37,232 nt of DNA, taken from contig NZ_RRCH01000039.1 in the NCBI RefSeq assembly GCF_003862495.1, positions 1-37,232 of the forward strand, given 5' to 3'. Within the stretch, counting starts at the first letter, position 1, and each line of letters begins with the position of its first letter. Made by a program: the position numbers and the translations under genes. The notes under the pieces were generated by a model. That model saw nothing but the letters and a program-made list of their open reading frames with translations, did no database searches and had not been told where the DNA came from. Below are positions 1 through 7,900 of the stretch, one piece after another. Origin of the DNA: Halocatena pleomorpha (GTDB lineage: Archaea > Halobacteriota > Halobacteria > Halobacteriales > Haloarculaceae).

Positions 1-285
1 CGAGCCGACGGCGTACAGCTCAGGAAGCGAGAAATCGAATTCGGAGACGAAAAAATCGTGTGGATGTTGTACCAAGATACCAGCACCGTCTCCCGTGTTT
101 TTTTCTGCGCCTGTCGTTCCTCGGTGTTCGAGGTTAGCGAGCAGTTCAAGCCCGTCCGATACCGGCTGGTGGGTCCGTTCGCCATCGAGATCCATGACGA
201 CGCCGACCCCACAACTCGCACGGGTGTCTGTTGGGTCCGCGAGCCCGGCACCACTCGCGAACGTGGGTGTTTGTCTCTCTGTCAT
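1..285 (-). CDS. gltB: Glutamate synthase large subunit, N-terminal part (cut by window edge)
   Basis: The first 95 residues are visible and the frame is open to base 1. Glutamate synthase converts glutamine and 2-oxoglutarate into two glutamates during ammonia assimilation. The fragment reads like the class II glutamine amidotransferase domain of GltB. After a short leader of 24 residues comes Ser-Cys-Gly-Val-Gly, where Cys25 would become the catalytic N-terminal nucleophile after propeptide cleavage. It is followed by the family pattern [19 protein letters not shown] and a QHPHDFF segment. The ATG at 285 is the first Met before the propeptide, and the family normally has a propeptide of about this size. 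The remaining domains (central, FMN/TIM barrel, beta-helix) lie outside the window. A TATA-like box lies about 75 bases upstream. Identification is firm; full length cannot be judged. Confidence 0.9.
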   Translation of the reverse strand, partial: MTERQTPTFASGAGLADPTDTRASCGVGVVMDLDGERTHQPVSDGLELLANLEHRGTTGAEKNTGDGAGILVQHPHDFFVSEFDFSLPELYAVGS

Positions 286-289
286 ACCG

Positions 290-367
290 CTATCTGTCCG
301 ATAGATTCTTAAGTCATTTCTCCTCAAGGGGTAAGGGTATGTTCAAGTCAAATAAGGTCATATATAC
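290..367 (-). promoter_or_regulatory. gltB promoter region with leader inverted repeat
   Basis: Read on the minus strand, a TATATA core at 361-366 would place transcription start near 335, giving a leader of about 50 bases. In that leader, immediately before the start codon, is a small inverted repeat CTATC-N5-GATAG at 290-304. It could be a weak hairpin or an operator; the arms are only 5 bp, so chance is possible. Confidence 0.4.
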
Positions 368-534
368 ACTCTCCAACTAATACATATGGCCTGAACTCAA
401 TCGAAGCCGCCGAAGTGGGAGAGCGTTGCCGTGATACGGAATTCACTGTGCTCACAAGCAGTGTGAGGGTTCATCGGCAAGGCCATCATCCGGCTTGATG
501 GAGCGATGAATGCCGCCGGGATTGAGAGCGGCGA
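368..534. other. Unassigned spacer between gltB promoter and proS end
   Basis: No gene is recognised here. The plus strand has a short open stretch (about 390-490) encoding a polar peptide that ends in a TGA. It does not match a family I know, and there is no start codon or promoter to support it. It may be decayed coding sequence. Confidence 0.3.
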
Positions 535-1983
535 TCAGTAGGATTTGGCGAAATACGCAGTCGTTTCTGCGGACTCTCCACAGACGCCACAGCTGTCGTG
601 GATCGGTTCCTCATCACCGGGAACTAACACGATTTCGGCGGCGATCTGGTCTTTGATCTCGGTTTCACACGCTTCCTCACCGCACCAGCCGGTTTTGACG
701 TAGCCACCATGTTGACCGATCGTTCCGAGGATCTCCTCGCGGGACGCGGCTTCACGGATGTTTTCGTCGCGGTGTTCTTCTGCGGCGGCGTACAGCTTCG
801 CGTACACCGTATCGAGGTGTTCGCGGGTGGTCTCGACGATGCTCTCTCGCGGTTCGGCTGTTGTTTCTCCGTCGGGCCGGTGAACGACTGACACCTGTTC
901 GTCTTCGACTTCGTTCGGACCGATCTCAAACCGGACGGGCACGCCCTTTAGCTCCCATTCGTTGAACTTGAATCCGGGGTTGCGTTCGTCCCGATCATCC
1001 AGGTGGACGCGGATTCCCGCTGCCGCCAACGCCGATCGGATCTGCTCAGCGTATCCGAGCACTTCTTCGCGGGTGTCCTCCTGCCAGATCGGGACGATCA
1101 CGACCTGCTTCGGCGCGATCGTGGGCGGGAGAACGAGCCCCTGATCATCCGAATGGGTCATGATGAGCGCACCGAGCGCGCGCCACGACAGTCCCCACGA
1201 GGTGGTGTGTGCGGTCCGCTCGTCCTCGTTTTCGTCGAGGTACGTGATGTCGAACGCCTCAGCGAAGCTCGTCCCGAGATAGTGGCTCGTCGCGGCCTGC
1301 ACGCTCTTTCCGTCGGGCATCAACACCTCAAGCGTCGTTGTCGTATCCGCACCGGGGAACTTATCGTGTTCGGGTTTTCGACCACGAAGCGGGGGTAGCG
1401 CGAGCACGTCGGTGTACAGCCGTTCGTACTGATCGAGTCGGAGCATCGTCTCCTCCCACGCGTCATCACGGTTGTGGTGAGCGGTGTGGCCCTCCTGCCA
1501 GAGGAACTCCTTGGTGCGAAAGAACGGCTTGGTTTCGGTGGCCTCCCACCGTACCACCGAACACCACTGATTCACTCGCAGCGGCAGATCCCGGTGGCTG
1601 CGCACCCATTGGGAGATGTAGGGGGTGATGATCGACTCGCTTGTGGGTCGGACTGCGAGCCGTTCTTCAAGTTCGTCGTACCCTCCCTGAGTCACCCACG
1701 CCACTTCCGGGTCGAACCCCTCCACGATGTCCTTCTCCGCTTGGAGATACGATTCGGGGATGAACATCGGGAAATACGCGTTCTGGACGCCACTGTCCTT
1801 GAACCAGCCATCGAGGTGATCCTGAATCGCCTCCCACAGCGCGTACCCACGGGGGCGCGTGACGATGAACCCGCCCATAGGGGCGTAATCCGCAAGCTCA
1901 GCCTTCTGGACGACCTGTGCGTACCAGTCCCCCGTTTCGTGCTCTTTGCTCGCCGTTATTCCGAGATCCTGCTCGTTGCTCAT
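535..1983 (-). CDS. proS: Prolyl-tRNA synthetase
   Basis: Charges tRNA-Pro with proline in the cytoplasm. The 482-residue length and architecture match the archaeal/eukaryotic-type class II ProS, which lacks the large editing insertion of the bacterial type. Visible are the class II core around RPTSESIITPYISQWV, the motif 2 region FFRTKEFLWQEGHTAH, the motif 3 region around HTTSWGLSWRALGALIMTHSD followed by DDQGLVLPP, and an anticodon-binding domain starting at APKQVVIVPIW. The C-terminal zinc-like domain has cysteines near GWCGEEACETEI and DSCGVCGES, and the chain ends in Tyr as archaeal-type ProS usually does. The ATG at 1983 begins MSNEQDLGITASKE, a typical haloarchaeal start. A TTTAAT element about 30 bases upstream (minus strand) could be its TATA box. 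Confidence 0.96.
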   Translation of the reverse strand: MSNEQDLGITASKEHETGDWYAQVVQKAELADYAPMGGFIVTRPRGYALWEAIQDHLDGWFKDSGVQNAYFPMFIPESYLQAEKDIVEGFDPEVAWVTQGGYDELEERLAVRPTSESIITPYISQWVRSHRDLPLRVNQWCSVVRWEATETKPFFRTKEFLWQEGHTAHHNRDDAWEETMLRLDQYERLYTDVLALPPLRGRKPEHDKFPGADTTTTLEVLMPDGKSVQAATSHYLGTSFAEAFDITYLDENEDERTAHTTSWGLSWRALGALIMTHSDDQGLVLPPTIAPKQVVIVPIWQEDTREEVLGYAEQIRSALAAAGIRVHLDDRDERNPGFKFNEWELKGVPVRFEIGPNEVEDEQVSVVHRPDGETTAEPRESIVETTREHLDTVYAKLYAAAEEHRDENIREAASREEILGTIGQHGGYVKTGWCGEEACETEIKDQIAAEIVLVPGDEEPIHDSCGVCGESAETTAYFAKSY

Positions 1984-2191
1984 GTAGAAACCTAACGGAC
2001 ACCCCTATTAAACCCGACGTGTCGCCATCTCTGGCGCTGGGCTTCGACAACGGAACCGAGTACGGCTCACTCCGAAAAGCGGAGCGCGTCATCAATCCAG
2101 TTCGGGCTTGAGCGCGCTGTCGCTCCCGCACACAATGGACGCCGGAGGCTGACCGGCGACCACCCCACGAATGCTTGAGCGTATCACGCCG

Positions 2192-2875
2192 TCAGTACGT
2201 CCAGAGCCGTCGGACGCGATCTGCGAGTTCGGGGTGTTCCGCTTCGATCTGGTCGGGATCGCGCGTCCCATCGACGTTGATGACGTGGACCAGCCCGCGC
2301 TCGTCGGTGTACACGTCCTGGAAGTCGTACACTACGCCGACGATGTCGGTGTCTTCGGGTACATCGTCGCTTTCGCGCAGGAACGCGACCTGTTGGTCGA
2401 CGTTGTACTCCACGAGTCGGTTGATCGCCTCGCTCTCTTCGAGACCGTCGGGCAGCGCCCCAACGCCGTCAGCGAGCCGCTGTTTCAACAGGTCGATGCA
2501 GTGGCGGATGCCGGCTGGCTCTTCGATTCCGTCCGTTATGTCCTTGTAGGTGGCCGTGACAGCGCCACAGCCGGTGTGACCGATCACAACGACCGTCTCG
2601 GTGTCGGCGTGCACTAGTGGGTACAGCACGTCACCTGAGACGGCCATTCCGTCGGCCGTTTCCTCGTACACCCGGTTGCCGATCGCGCCCACCGTGAAGA
2701 TCTCTCCCGGCGTGCGGTTGTCGAACAGCTCATCTTGCAAGACGCGCGAATCGGAACAACACACCGTGACGAAAGGCGGTGCTTGACCGTCTTGGACCTC
2801 CTCGAACCGGTCGTTCTCGAATTCGTGTGCGTGATGCTCGTTGTGTCCTAACAACTCACTTACTGAATCTGGCAT
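2192..2875 (-). CDS. Beta-class carbonic anhydrase
   Basis: Interconverts CO2 and bicarbonate in the cytoplasm. The 227-residue protein has the beta-class signature: Cys40-Ser-Asp-Ser-Arg44, in which Cys40 is a zinc ligand and Asp42/Arg44 form the catalytic dyad, and His100-Thr-Gly-Cys103, which gives the other two zinc ligands. The segment GAIGNRV after it is also typical. The length is normal for the family. It stands alone on the minus strand between proS and a divergent membrane protein gene, so no operon partner is evident. Bicarbonate supply for anaplerotic carboxylation or pH balance is a reasonable role but is inferred. Related proteins are often annotated as carbonic anhydrase without testing in haloarchaea. 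Confidence 0.93.
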   Translation of the reverse strand: MPDSVSELLGHNEHHAHEFENDRFEEVQDGQAPPFVTVCCSDSRVLQDELFDNRTPGEIFTVGAIGNRVYEETADGMAVSGDVLYPLVHADTETVVVIGHTGCGAVTATYKDITDGIEEPAGIRHCIDLLKQRLADGVGALPDGLEESEAINRLVEYNVDQQVAFLRESDDVPEDTDIVGVVYDFQDVYTDERGLVHVINVDGTRDPDQIEAEHPELADRVRRLWTY

Positions 2876-2980
2876 TGTCGAACATCACCGTCCACACGGG
2901 GAGCCGATAAACGCGTTGTGACCTGTGGTGCGTGGCGTTCAAAACAATGATATTAGCTCAAACAATTGTATACCTACACG

Positions 2981-3808
2981 ATGCCCGATGGTCCCGACGA
3001 AATATCGATGAACGAATTCGACGAACAGGCCGAAGAGCTGCTTGAACTGGAATCGGATCTCAGCTCGATGGTGGGTGCTGAAATGGACCCGAACGAACAG
3101 TACGAATCGGGGACAGTGCTGGGTGCCGAACGCGTACTGTTCGATGCGGTGCCGGACACGTATCCGACGACGATCCTCTCACCACACGCCCTCCGATTGG
3201 ATGTTCAACTGAGCCCGAATCGTAACACATCGGTGTACATCGCGTGGCCCGAACAGTTAACGGGTGACACCTCTCTCGATCAGCTGTTGTCGACTGTCGA
3301 TGTGCCTGCGCACTCGTTTGCCGACATCCTCGGGCGTGAAATCCCTGTAGAACGCGACGGCAGCCACTACGTTGTGGATCTCGAACACGAGTCACTCGAC
3401 ACGTCGGCCACGGCGGAGACCGACGTGTCGAGTGAGAACTCCGATGTGGAGTCACTCGACGATTCTGGCCTGACCTCACCACACTGGTACTACGTCGTCA
3501 TTGCGTGCTTTCTTAGCTGGACTCTCTATTTCCCGCTACATCAATACACTCCTATAGTGGATATTACGATACTCGCGTGGCTCGTCTTCCCCGTGGGGAT
3601 GTACTTCGACAACCAACACGTGCGAGAACGGAGCACGTGGACGCCGAACAAGTGGGTCTGGCCGATTCTTTCGCTGGTTTGGTTCCTCAACATCCCCGCC
3701 GTCCTCGTGTATCTGTACAAGCGCCACCAAGCAGAATTTCTACATACGGAATCGTCTGGACGAATTCAGACGGCTGTCGAATTCCTAACAGAGCGGCTCA
3801 GGCTGTGA
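2981..3808 (+). CDS. Hypothetical protein with C-terminal membrane segments
   Basis: I do not recognise the family. The protein is about 275 residues from the ATG at 2981. A TTG start 15 bases upstream is possible but less likely. Residues 1 to about 145 are soluble and very acidic, followed by a Ser/Asp/Glu-rich linker (about 145-165). The C-terminal part has roughly three hydrophobic segments: one beginning HWYYVVIACFLSWTLYF, one around VDITILAWLVFPVGMYF, and one around VWPILSLVWFLNIPAVLVY. After the last there is a short basic tail. This suggests a cytoplasmic sensing or binding domain tethered to the membrane. An A/T-rich region with TATTAGC and GTATACC elements lies just upstream, so it probably has its own promoter. 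Its neighbours are unrelated and give no clue to function. Confidence 0.75.
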   Translation: MPDGPDEISMNEFDEQAEELLELESDLSSMVGAEMDPNEQYESGTVLGAERVLFDAVPDTYPTTILSPHALRLDVQLSPNRNTSVYIAWPEQLTGDTSLDQLLSTVDVPAHSFADILGREIPVERDGSHYVVDLEHESLDTSATAETDVSSENSDVESLDDSGLTSPHWYYVVIACFLSWTLYFPLHQYTPIVDITILAWLVFPVGMYFDNQHVRERSTWTPNKWVWPILSLVWFLNIPAVLVYLYKRHQAEFLHTESSGRIQTAVEFLTERLRL

Positions 3809-3835
3809 GCAACACGGCCGCGACTGTTCACTTTT

Positions 3836-4321
3836 CTACGTTTCGCTTCTTCCGTCCACAGCAAACGGCGACTCTCCGTCAGTCCACTCCCAGCCCGGCA
3901 GTCGCGTCTGAAAGCCGGCGGCCAGAGCAGCGTCGAGATCGTCGATGCCGGCTGTCTCGCCCGAATGGTGGTGGATGTCGGCGTAGTGAAACGTGGCCGC
4001 TGCGAGCAACGACCGGGGCTGTCCGCCCGCGATGGTGGCGGCGAGTTCCTGTCCGAGCAGTTCGTCTACGACGAAGCCCGGATAATCATCCTCAACATCG
4101 AGTTCGCGGAGGATAGCGACGAGGGCGGCGACGTTGACGGCGCGGTCGCCGTCAGTGAACACGACATCGACTTCGGCGCGATACTGCTCGTCGCTCACGG
4201 GATCGACGGTCGTTCCGAACTGCTCACCCAGCGCGTCTCGGACTTCAGTGATCAACGGCGCGACCGGTCGATCGCGGACGAATTCGTACTCCGACCGGAC
4301 GCGAGACGGTGTCAGATGCAT
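3836..4321 (-). CDS. Conserved haloarchaeal hypothetical protein
   Basis: The protein is about 161 residues from the ATG at 4321, where the sequence MHLTPSRVRSEYEFVRD starts. An upstream GTG at 4354 would add 11 residues that look unrelated. It is acidic, soluble, without signal peptide or membrane segment, and without cysteines. Its composition and codon use are normal for a haloarchaeal cytoplasmic protein. I see no catalytic motif. A His-rich patch HYADIHHHSGE near the C-terminus could bind metal, but this is only a suggestion. It is divergent from the FttA gene, sharing a 282-base intergenic region, and convergent with the membrane protein gene. Real gene status rests on codon structure and on the lack of a better frame. 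Confidence 0.7.
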   Translation of the reverse strand: MHLTPSRVRSEYEFVRDRPVAPLITEVRDALGEQFGTTVDPVSDEQYRAEVDVVFTDGDRAVNVAALVAILRELDVEDDYPGFVVDELLGQELAATIAGGQPRSLLAAATFHYADIHHHSGETAGIDDLDAALAAGFQTRLPGWEWTDGESPFAVDGRSET

Positions 4322-4409
4322 GTCTGTACGTCCTCGTTTGTCCACTGATCGCACGAACGACTGAAACTAGTTACGCTCGGGGCGGTATATCCTGTGTGGT
4401 TGCGAAGGG

Positions 4410-4475
4410 TTTTATAATGACCGTACAGTAGAAATGAGTAACGCGGGTTTTCCGGACCGTCGTGAACGGTCGTGA
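4410..4475 (+). promoter_or_regulatory. Likely FttA promoter with long leader, hairpin and tiny uORF
   Basis: A TTTATAATG element at 4411-4419 is the best TATA-like box before the FttA gene and would put the transcript start near 4437-4445, about 160 bases before the ATG. Near the start of that leader is a perfect inverted repeat GACCGT-N5-ACGGTC at 4455-4471, inside a 13-codon micro-ORF (4434-4475). Most haloarchaeal mRNAs are leaderless, so a leader this long is unusual. The start site is inferred only from the TATA position. Confidence 0.4.
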
Positions 4476-4603
4476 TATCAGAGTATGACCTGTTGTTCGA
4501 TTTCAATGCTGGTTCCATGTCCGATCAGATCGATGTTAGATGATGTGTCGTGTAACGTGCAGTGGTGTCGTATGTTCCGGAACCCCGCCTATCTACGTGA
4601 CCT

Positions 4604-6514
4604 ATGAGCACGGTAGAGAAGCAACTTGACGATTTGAAAGCAGAGATTGCAGCCGAGATACCGAACGACATCTCCGTTTCTGATGTAACGTATGAGGGTC
4701 CCGAACTCGTCATCTACACCCGGGATCCGAAGAAGTTTGCACAGAACGGCGACCTGATTCGGACGCTCGCGGGAAAGCTTCGAAAACGCATCACCGTCCG
4801 ACCCGATCCCGACGTGCTCGCGCGGCCAACGGACGCGGAAGCGCAGATTCGAGCGATCATTCCCGACGAGGCGGGCGTCACAGATCTCGACTTCCACGCG
4901 GACACCGGTGAGGTCGTGATCGAAGCCCAAAAGCCAGGAATGGTGATCGGTCGTCACGGATCGACGCTGCGCGAAATTACACAGAAGATCGGATGGACGC
5001 CGGAAGTCGTTCGAACGCCACCGATCGAGTCCGCAACCGTCTCGAACGTTCGGAACTTCCTGAAACAGGAACGCGAGGACCGCCGCGAGATCTTAGAGCG
5101 CGTCGGGCGGCAGATCCACCGCGAGGAACTCTCCGATGAACAGTGGGTTCGGATCAGTACGCTCGGCTGTTGTCGTGAGGTTGGTCGCGCGAGCTTCATC
5201 CTCTCGACGGCCGAAACCCGGATCCTCATCGACTGTGGTGACAAGCCCGGCGCGGAGGACGAAGTGCCGTATCTTCAGGCTCCCGAAGCCAACCCGCTCA
5301 ACTCCATCGACGCCGTGGTGCTCACCCACGCCCACCTCGATCACTCGGCGCTCATTCCGCTCCTGTTCAAATACGGCTACGACGGACCGATCTACTGCAC
5401 GGAGCCGACCCGTGACCTGATGGGTCTGTTGACGCTGGATTACCTCGATGTCGCTGCCAAGGAAGGACGGACGCCACCGTACGAAAGCGAGATGGTCCGT
5501 GAGGCGCTCAAACACACGATTCCGCTGGAATACGGCGACGTAACCGACATCGCGCCCGACGTGAAGCTCACCCTGCACAACGCCGGGCACATTCTCGGGA
5601 GCGCAGTGTCGCATTTCCACATCGGTGATGGGCTGTACAACGTCGCCTTCTCGGGCGACATCCACTACGAGGACACTCGGCTGTTCAACGGCGCGGTCAA
5701 CGAGTTCCCGCGTGTCGAGACGCTCGTCATGGAGTCGACCTACGGCGGCCGGAACGACTACCAGACCGACCAAGCCGATTCCGAGCAGAAGCTGATGGAA
5801 GTCATTCAGGAAACGTACGATCGGGATGGGAAAATCCTCATTCCGGCGTTCGCTGTCGGTCGCTCCCAGGAGATCATGCTCGTGATCGAGGAGGCGATGC
5901 GCAAAGGGAAGATCCCTGAGATGCCCGTCCACCTCGATGGAATGATCTGGGAGGCAACGGCTATTCACACAACCTACCCCGAGTATCTCCGGGATGACCT
6001 GCGCGATCGGATCTTCCACGAAAACGAAAACCCGTTCCTTTCGTCCCAGTTCAACCACATCGACGGCGGTGAAGACGAACGCCGCGATGTCACCGACGGC
6101 GGTCCCTCCATCATCCTCTCCACGTCGGGAATGGTCACTGGTGGCCCGATCATGTCGTGGCTTGAACACCTCGGACCGGATCCGGACACCACGATGGTGT
6201 TCGTGGGCTACCAGGCCCAAGGCACGCTCGGGCGACGCATCCAGAGCGGGTGGGATGAAATCCCGATGAACGGCCGTGGCCGGTCGGACACCTTGTCGCT
6301 CGATCTGTCGGTCGAAACCGTCGATGGATTCTCCGGCCACTCCGGACGACAGGGACTCGTGGATTACGTCCGAACGATGAACCCACGCCCCGAGAAGGTG
6401 CTGTGTGTTCACGGTGATGAATCGTCGGTTCAGGACCTCTCCTCGGCGTTGTATCACAAGTTCGACATGAGGACGTTCGCTCCCAAGAACTTAGAGACGT
6501 TCCGGTTCCGGTAG
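4604..6514 (+). CDS. fttA: aCPSF1/FttA: archaeal transcription termination ribonuclease
   Basis: This beta-CASP metallo-beta-lactamase endoribonuclease (archaeal CPSF73 homolog) cuts nascent RNA and ends transcription. The 636-residue length is normal. Residues 1 to about 145 are the KH-type RNA-binding region, with the KH loop GMVIGRHG at 112-119. The metallo-beta-lactamase core carries the zinc motif HAHLDH at 242-247, then GHILGS and SGDIHYED. The beta-CASP insert has ESTYGGRNDY and PAFAVGRSQE, followed by LSTSGMVTGGP. The C-terminal motifs FSGHSGRQG and CVHGDESS complete the active site. All expected metal ligands appear present. The ATG at 4604 gives the conserved start MSTVEKQLDDLKAEI. 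It is the first of several plus-strand genes, but the next one is 300 bases away, so it is probably transcribed alone. Confidence 0.96.
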   Translation: MSTVEKQLDDLKAEIAAEIPNDISVSDVTYEGPELVIYTRDPKKFAQNGDLIRTLAGKLRKRITVRPDPDVLARPTDAEAQIRAIIPDEAGVTDLDFHADTGEVVIEAQKPGMVIGRHGSTLREITQKIGWTPEVVRTPPIESATVSNVRNFLKQEREDRREILERVGRQIHREELSDEQWVRISTLGCCREVGRASFILSTAETRILIDCGDKPGAEDEVPYLQAPEANPLNSIDAVVLTHAHLDHSALIPLLFKYGYDGPIYCTEPTRDLMGLLTLDYLDVAAKEGRTPPYESEMVREALKHTIPLEYGDVTDIAPDVKLTLHNAGHILGSAVSHFHIGDGLYNVAFSGDIHYEDTRLFNGAVNEFPRVETLVMESTYGGRNDYQTDQADSEQKLMEVIQETYDRDGKILIPAFAVGRSQEIMLVIEEAMRKGKIPEMPVHLDGMIWEATAIHTTYPEYLRDDLRDRIFHENENPFLSSQFNHIDGGEDERRDVTDGGPSIILSTSGMVTGGPIMSWLEHLGPDPDTTMVFVGYQAQGTLGRRIQSGWDEIPMNGRGRSDTLSLDLSVETVDGFSGHSGRQGLVDYVRTMNPRPEKVLCVHGDESSVQDLSSALYHKFDMRTFAPKNLETFRFR

Positions 6515-6813
6515 TTCTCTGGTCTGAGTCCCGCTGTCGGAGTATTTATCGAGTTGTAAATTCTAATACGAGTATACTCAATGACAAATGAGTACTCCCT
6601 CGTCCGAAGGGACCAGGCGAACGAGGGAGAGGAATGGCATCCCAATACCGATCGACGGACGCGTCTGCGTTGGTCCCTCATCATCACCTCGTTACCGATC
6701 CAATTATCCATGGTGGTTGGTGTCATATTTTCCGTATCTGAACGAATCAAACCACAAATGTGTGGGACCGAGAAGGCCGTAGCGTTCAGTACTCTCGACG
6801 CCGAAGGGGACGT
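6515..6813. other. 299-bp spacer between FttA and the small zinc protein
   Basis: The left part is A/T rich with TATA-like elements (AGTATTTATC near 6541 and AATACGAGTATAC near 6565). A 96-codon plus-strand frame starting at 6581 runs into the next gene in a different frame. Its composition is less acidic than that of the neighbours and I see no domain, so I do not call it a gene. The stretch may be a long leader or decayed sequence. Confidence 0.4.
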
Positions 6814-6978
6814 ATGCAGTGTCACTACTGCGAGACGGAGGCTGCCCTGTCCGTCGAGAAAGACGGTGTGAAGGTCGGACTGTGTCAACAGCATTTCCGT
6901 GACCGGTTTGCGGAGCTACAGTCAGAGGGGTGGCTCGAAGCGCTTCAGGAGGAGTTAAACACCGAGCGCGTCGAATGA
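6814..6978 (+). CDS. 54-residue zinc-binding protein (DUF6757-like)
   Basis: The ATG at 6814 starts a small protein MQCHYCETEAALSV. It has Cys3-x2-Cys6 and then Cys24-x2-His27 (within VGLCQQHF), a plausible single zinc site of the type Cys2-CysHis, followed by an acidic helical tail. I recognise this as a widespread haloarchaeal mini-protein, probably the family catalogued as DUF6757; the number is from memory. Function is unknown. The frame is open for 18 more codons upstream, but that extension is basic and unlike the protein, so the internal ATG is preferred. It sits 60 bases before the cupin gene on the same strand; the cupin gene has its own TATA-like box. Confidence 0.8.
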   Translation: MQCHYCETEAALSVEKDGVKVGLCQQHFRDRFAELQSEGWLEALQEELNTERVE

Positions 6979-7008
6979 GGCAGTCGGGTGCTGGGGGTCG
7001 GACCTGAC

Positions 7009-7017
7009 TTTTACTAT
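7009..7017 (+). promoter_or_regulatory. TATA-like box of the cupin gene
   Basis: TTTTACTAT lies 22-30 bases before the ATG at 7039, the spacing expected for a leaderless haloarchaeal transcript. This suggests that the cupin and DCC genes form their own transcription unit. Confidence 0.5.
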
Positions 7018-7038
7018 CGCAATTAACCAACTACCGGT

Positions 7039-7500
7039 ATGGAGCACGTCCACATCGAATCGGTGGAGGACTGGATGGGGCCGGCGTCAGTCAAGCGGCC
7101 GCTCGGCCGGGCGCTCGGAACCACGTCGTTGGCGATCAACTACTACGAACTCGCGCCGGGAGAGAGCTTCGCGTTCGGTTACCACCGCCACACCGAGCAA
7201 GAGGAGGTGTTTTACATCCAGTCGGGGAGGGTCACGTTCGAGACCGAGGCTGGTGACGTGACGGTCGAATCCGGTGAGACCATCCGGTTTGCGCCCGGTG
7301 AGTTCCAGCAAGGAACGAACCACGGCGAAGCGCGCGTCACGGCAATCGCGCTCGGCGGGCCGGCAGAACCGGGTGACACTGAGATCCGTCGTGACTGTCC
7401 CGACTGTGGGGAACGGACGCCACAGCGCATCGAGCCGGTCGACGACGCACTCCGGACGCTCTGTGAACACTGCGACGGAGAAACCGGGCGATTCACGTAG
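7039..7500 (+). CDS. Cupin domain protein with C-terminal zinc ribbon
   Basis: A 153-residue protein in two parts. Residues about 25-110 form a cupin beta-barrel. The metal-binding pattern is visible as YHRHTEQEEVFY (residues 49-59), with two His and a Glu, and a later His in the QQGTNHG segment; GRVTFETEAGD and GETIRFAPGE are the usual strands. Residues about 118-150 hold a zinc ribbon with Cys120-x2-Cys123 and Cys142-x2-Cys145. Cupins of this small type bind metal and act as isomerases, dioxygenases or sugar/regulatory-ligand binders, and the substrate cannot be told here. The gene is 2 bases from the start of the DCC-family gene, which points to joint translation and perhaps a shared role. 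Confidence 0.85.
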   Translation: MEHVHIESVEDWMGPASVKRPLGRALGTTSLAINYYELAPGESFAFGYHRHTEQEEVFYIQSGRVTFETEAGDVTVESGETIRFAPGEFQQGTNHGEARVTAIALGGPAEPGDTEIRRDCPDCGERTPQRIEPVDDALRTLCEHCDGETGRFT

Positions 7501-7502
7501 CC

Positions 7503-7886
7503 ATGACAGCCGATCATCCTGTGGTCGTCTACGACGACGACTGTGGCTTTTGTACGTGGTGTGCGGAGTGGATCGTCCGCCGTGGCGCGTTTGACGCCGT
7601 CGGGTTCGCCAACCTGACGCCTCAACAGCAGTCTCGACTCCCGGCCGATTTCACTGACTGCGCCCACCTGCTCACTGACACCGACGTGTACTCCTGTGGT
7701 GAGGCCGTCGAAGAGGCGCTGATCCGCGCATATCCCGGGCTACAGCGACCGTTTTGGGTGCTTGATCACGTTCCGGGATACGTGGGTCTCCGCGAACGAC
7801 TGTACGACTGGGTTGGTGACCACCGGCCGTGGTTCGGCCGGATTTGGAGCGCTGAGCCACCGGTCGAATCGGGACACCAACGGTAG
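7503..7886 (+). CDS. DCC-family (DUF393) thiol-disulfide oxidoreductase-like protein
   Basis: A 127-residue protein with the family-defining N-terminal motif VVYDDDCGFCTWCAEW. The Asp-Cys-Gly-Phe-Cys pair resembles the redox-active dithiol of thioredoxin-fold proteins. Next come the expected segments with VGFANLTPQ, an SCGEAVEEAL helix and the aromatic tail PFWVLDHVPGYVGLRERLYDWV. DCC proteins are predicted thiol-disulfide oxidoreductases, but few have been tested. It lies 2 bases after the cupin/zinc-ribbon gene, so the two are very probably co-translated. No signal peptide is seen, which argues for a cytoplasmic location. The gene ends shortly before the 3' end of the convergent acyl-CoA dehydrogenase gene. 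Confidence 0.88.
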   Translation: MTADHPVVVYDDDCGFCTWCAEWIVRRGAFDAVGFANLTPQQQSRLPADFTDCAHLLTDTDVYSCGEAVEEALIRAYPGLQRPFWVLDHVPGYVGLRERLYDWVGDHRPWFGRIWSAEPPVESGHQR

Positions 7887-7900
7887 ACGACACCAAGCCC

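Noticed and set aside
1474-1995. Plus-strand open frame opposite proS
   Set aside because: Antisense shadow of a well-supported tRNA synthetase gene.
5093-6457. A 454-codon open frame on the minus strand opposite fttA
   Set aside because: It mirrors the codon structure of fttA, is rich in Arg/His/Val and has no recognisable motif; fttA is certain.
6581-6871. 96-codon frame in the gap after fttA
   Set aside because: It overlaps the start of the zinc mini-protein in another frame, has mixed composition and no domain; kept only as a note on the spacer.
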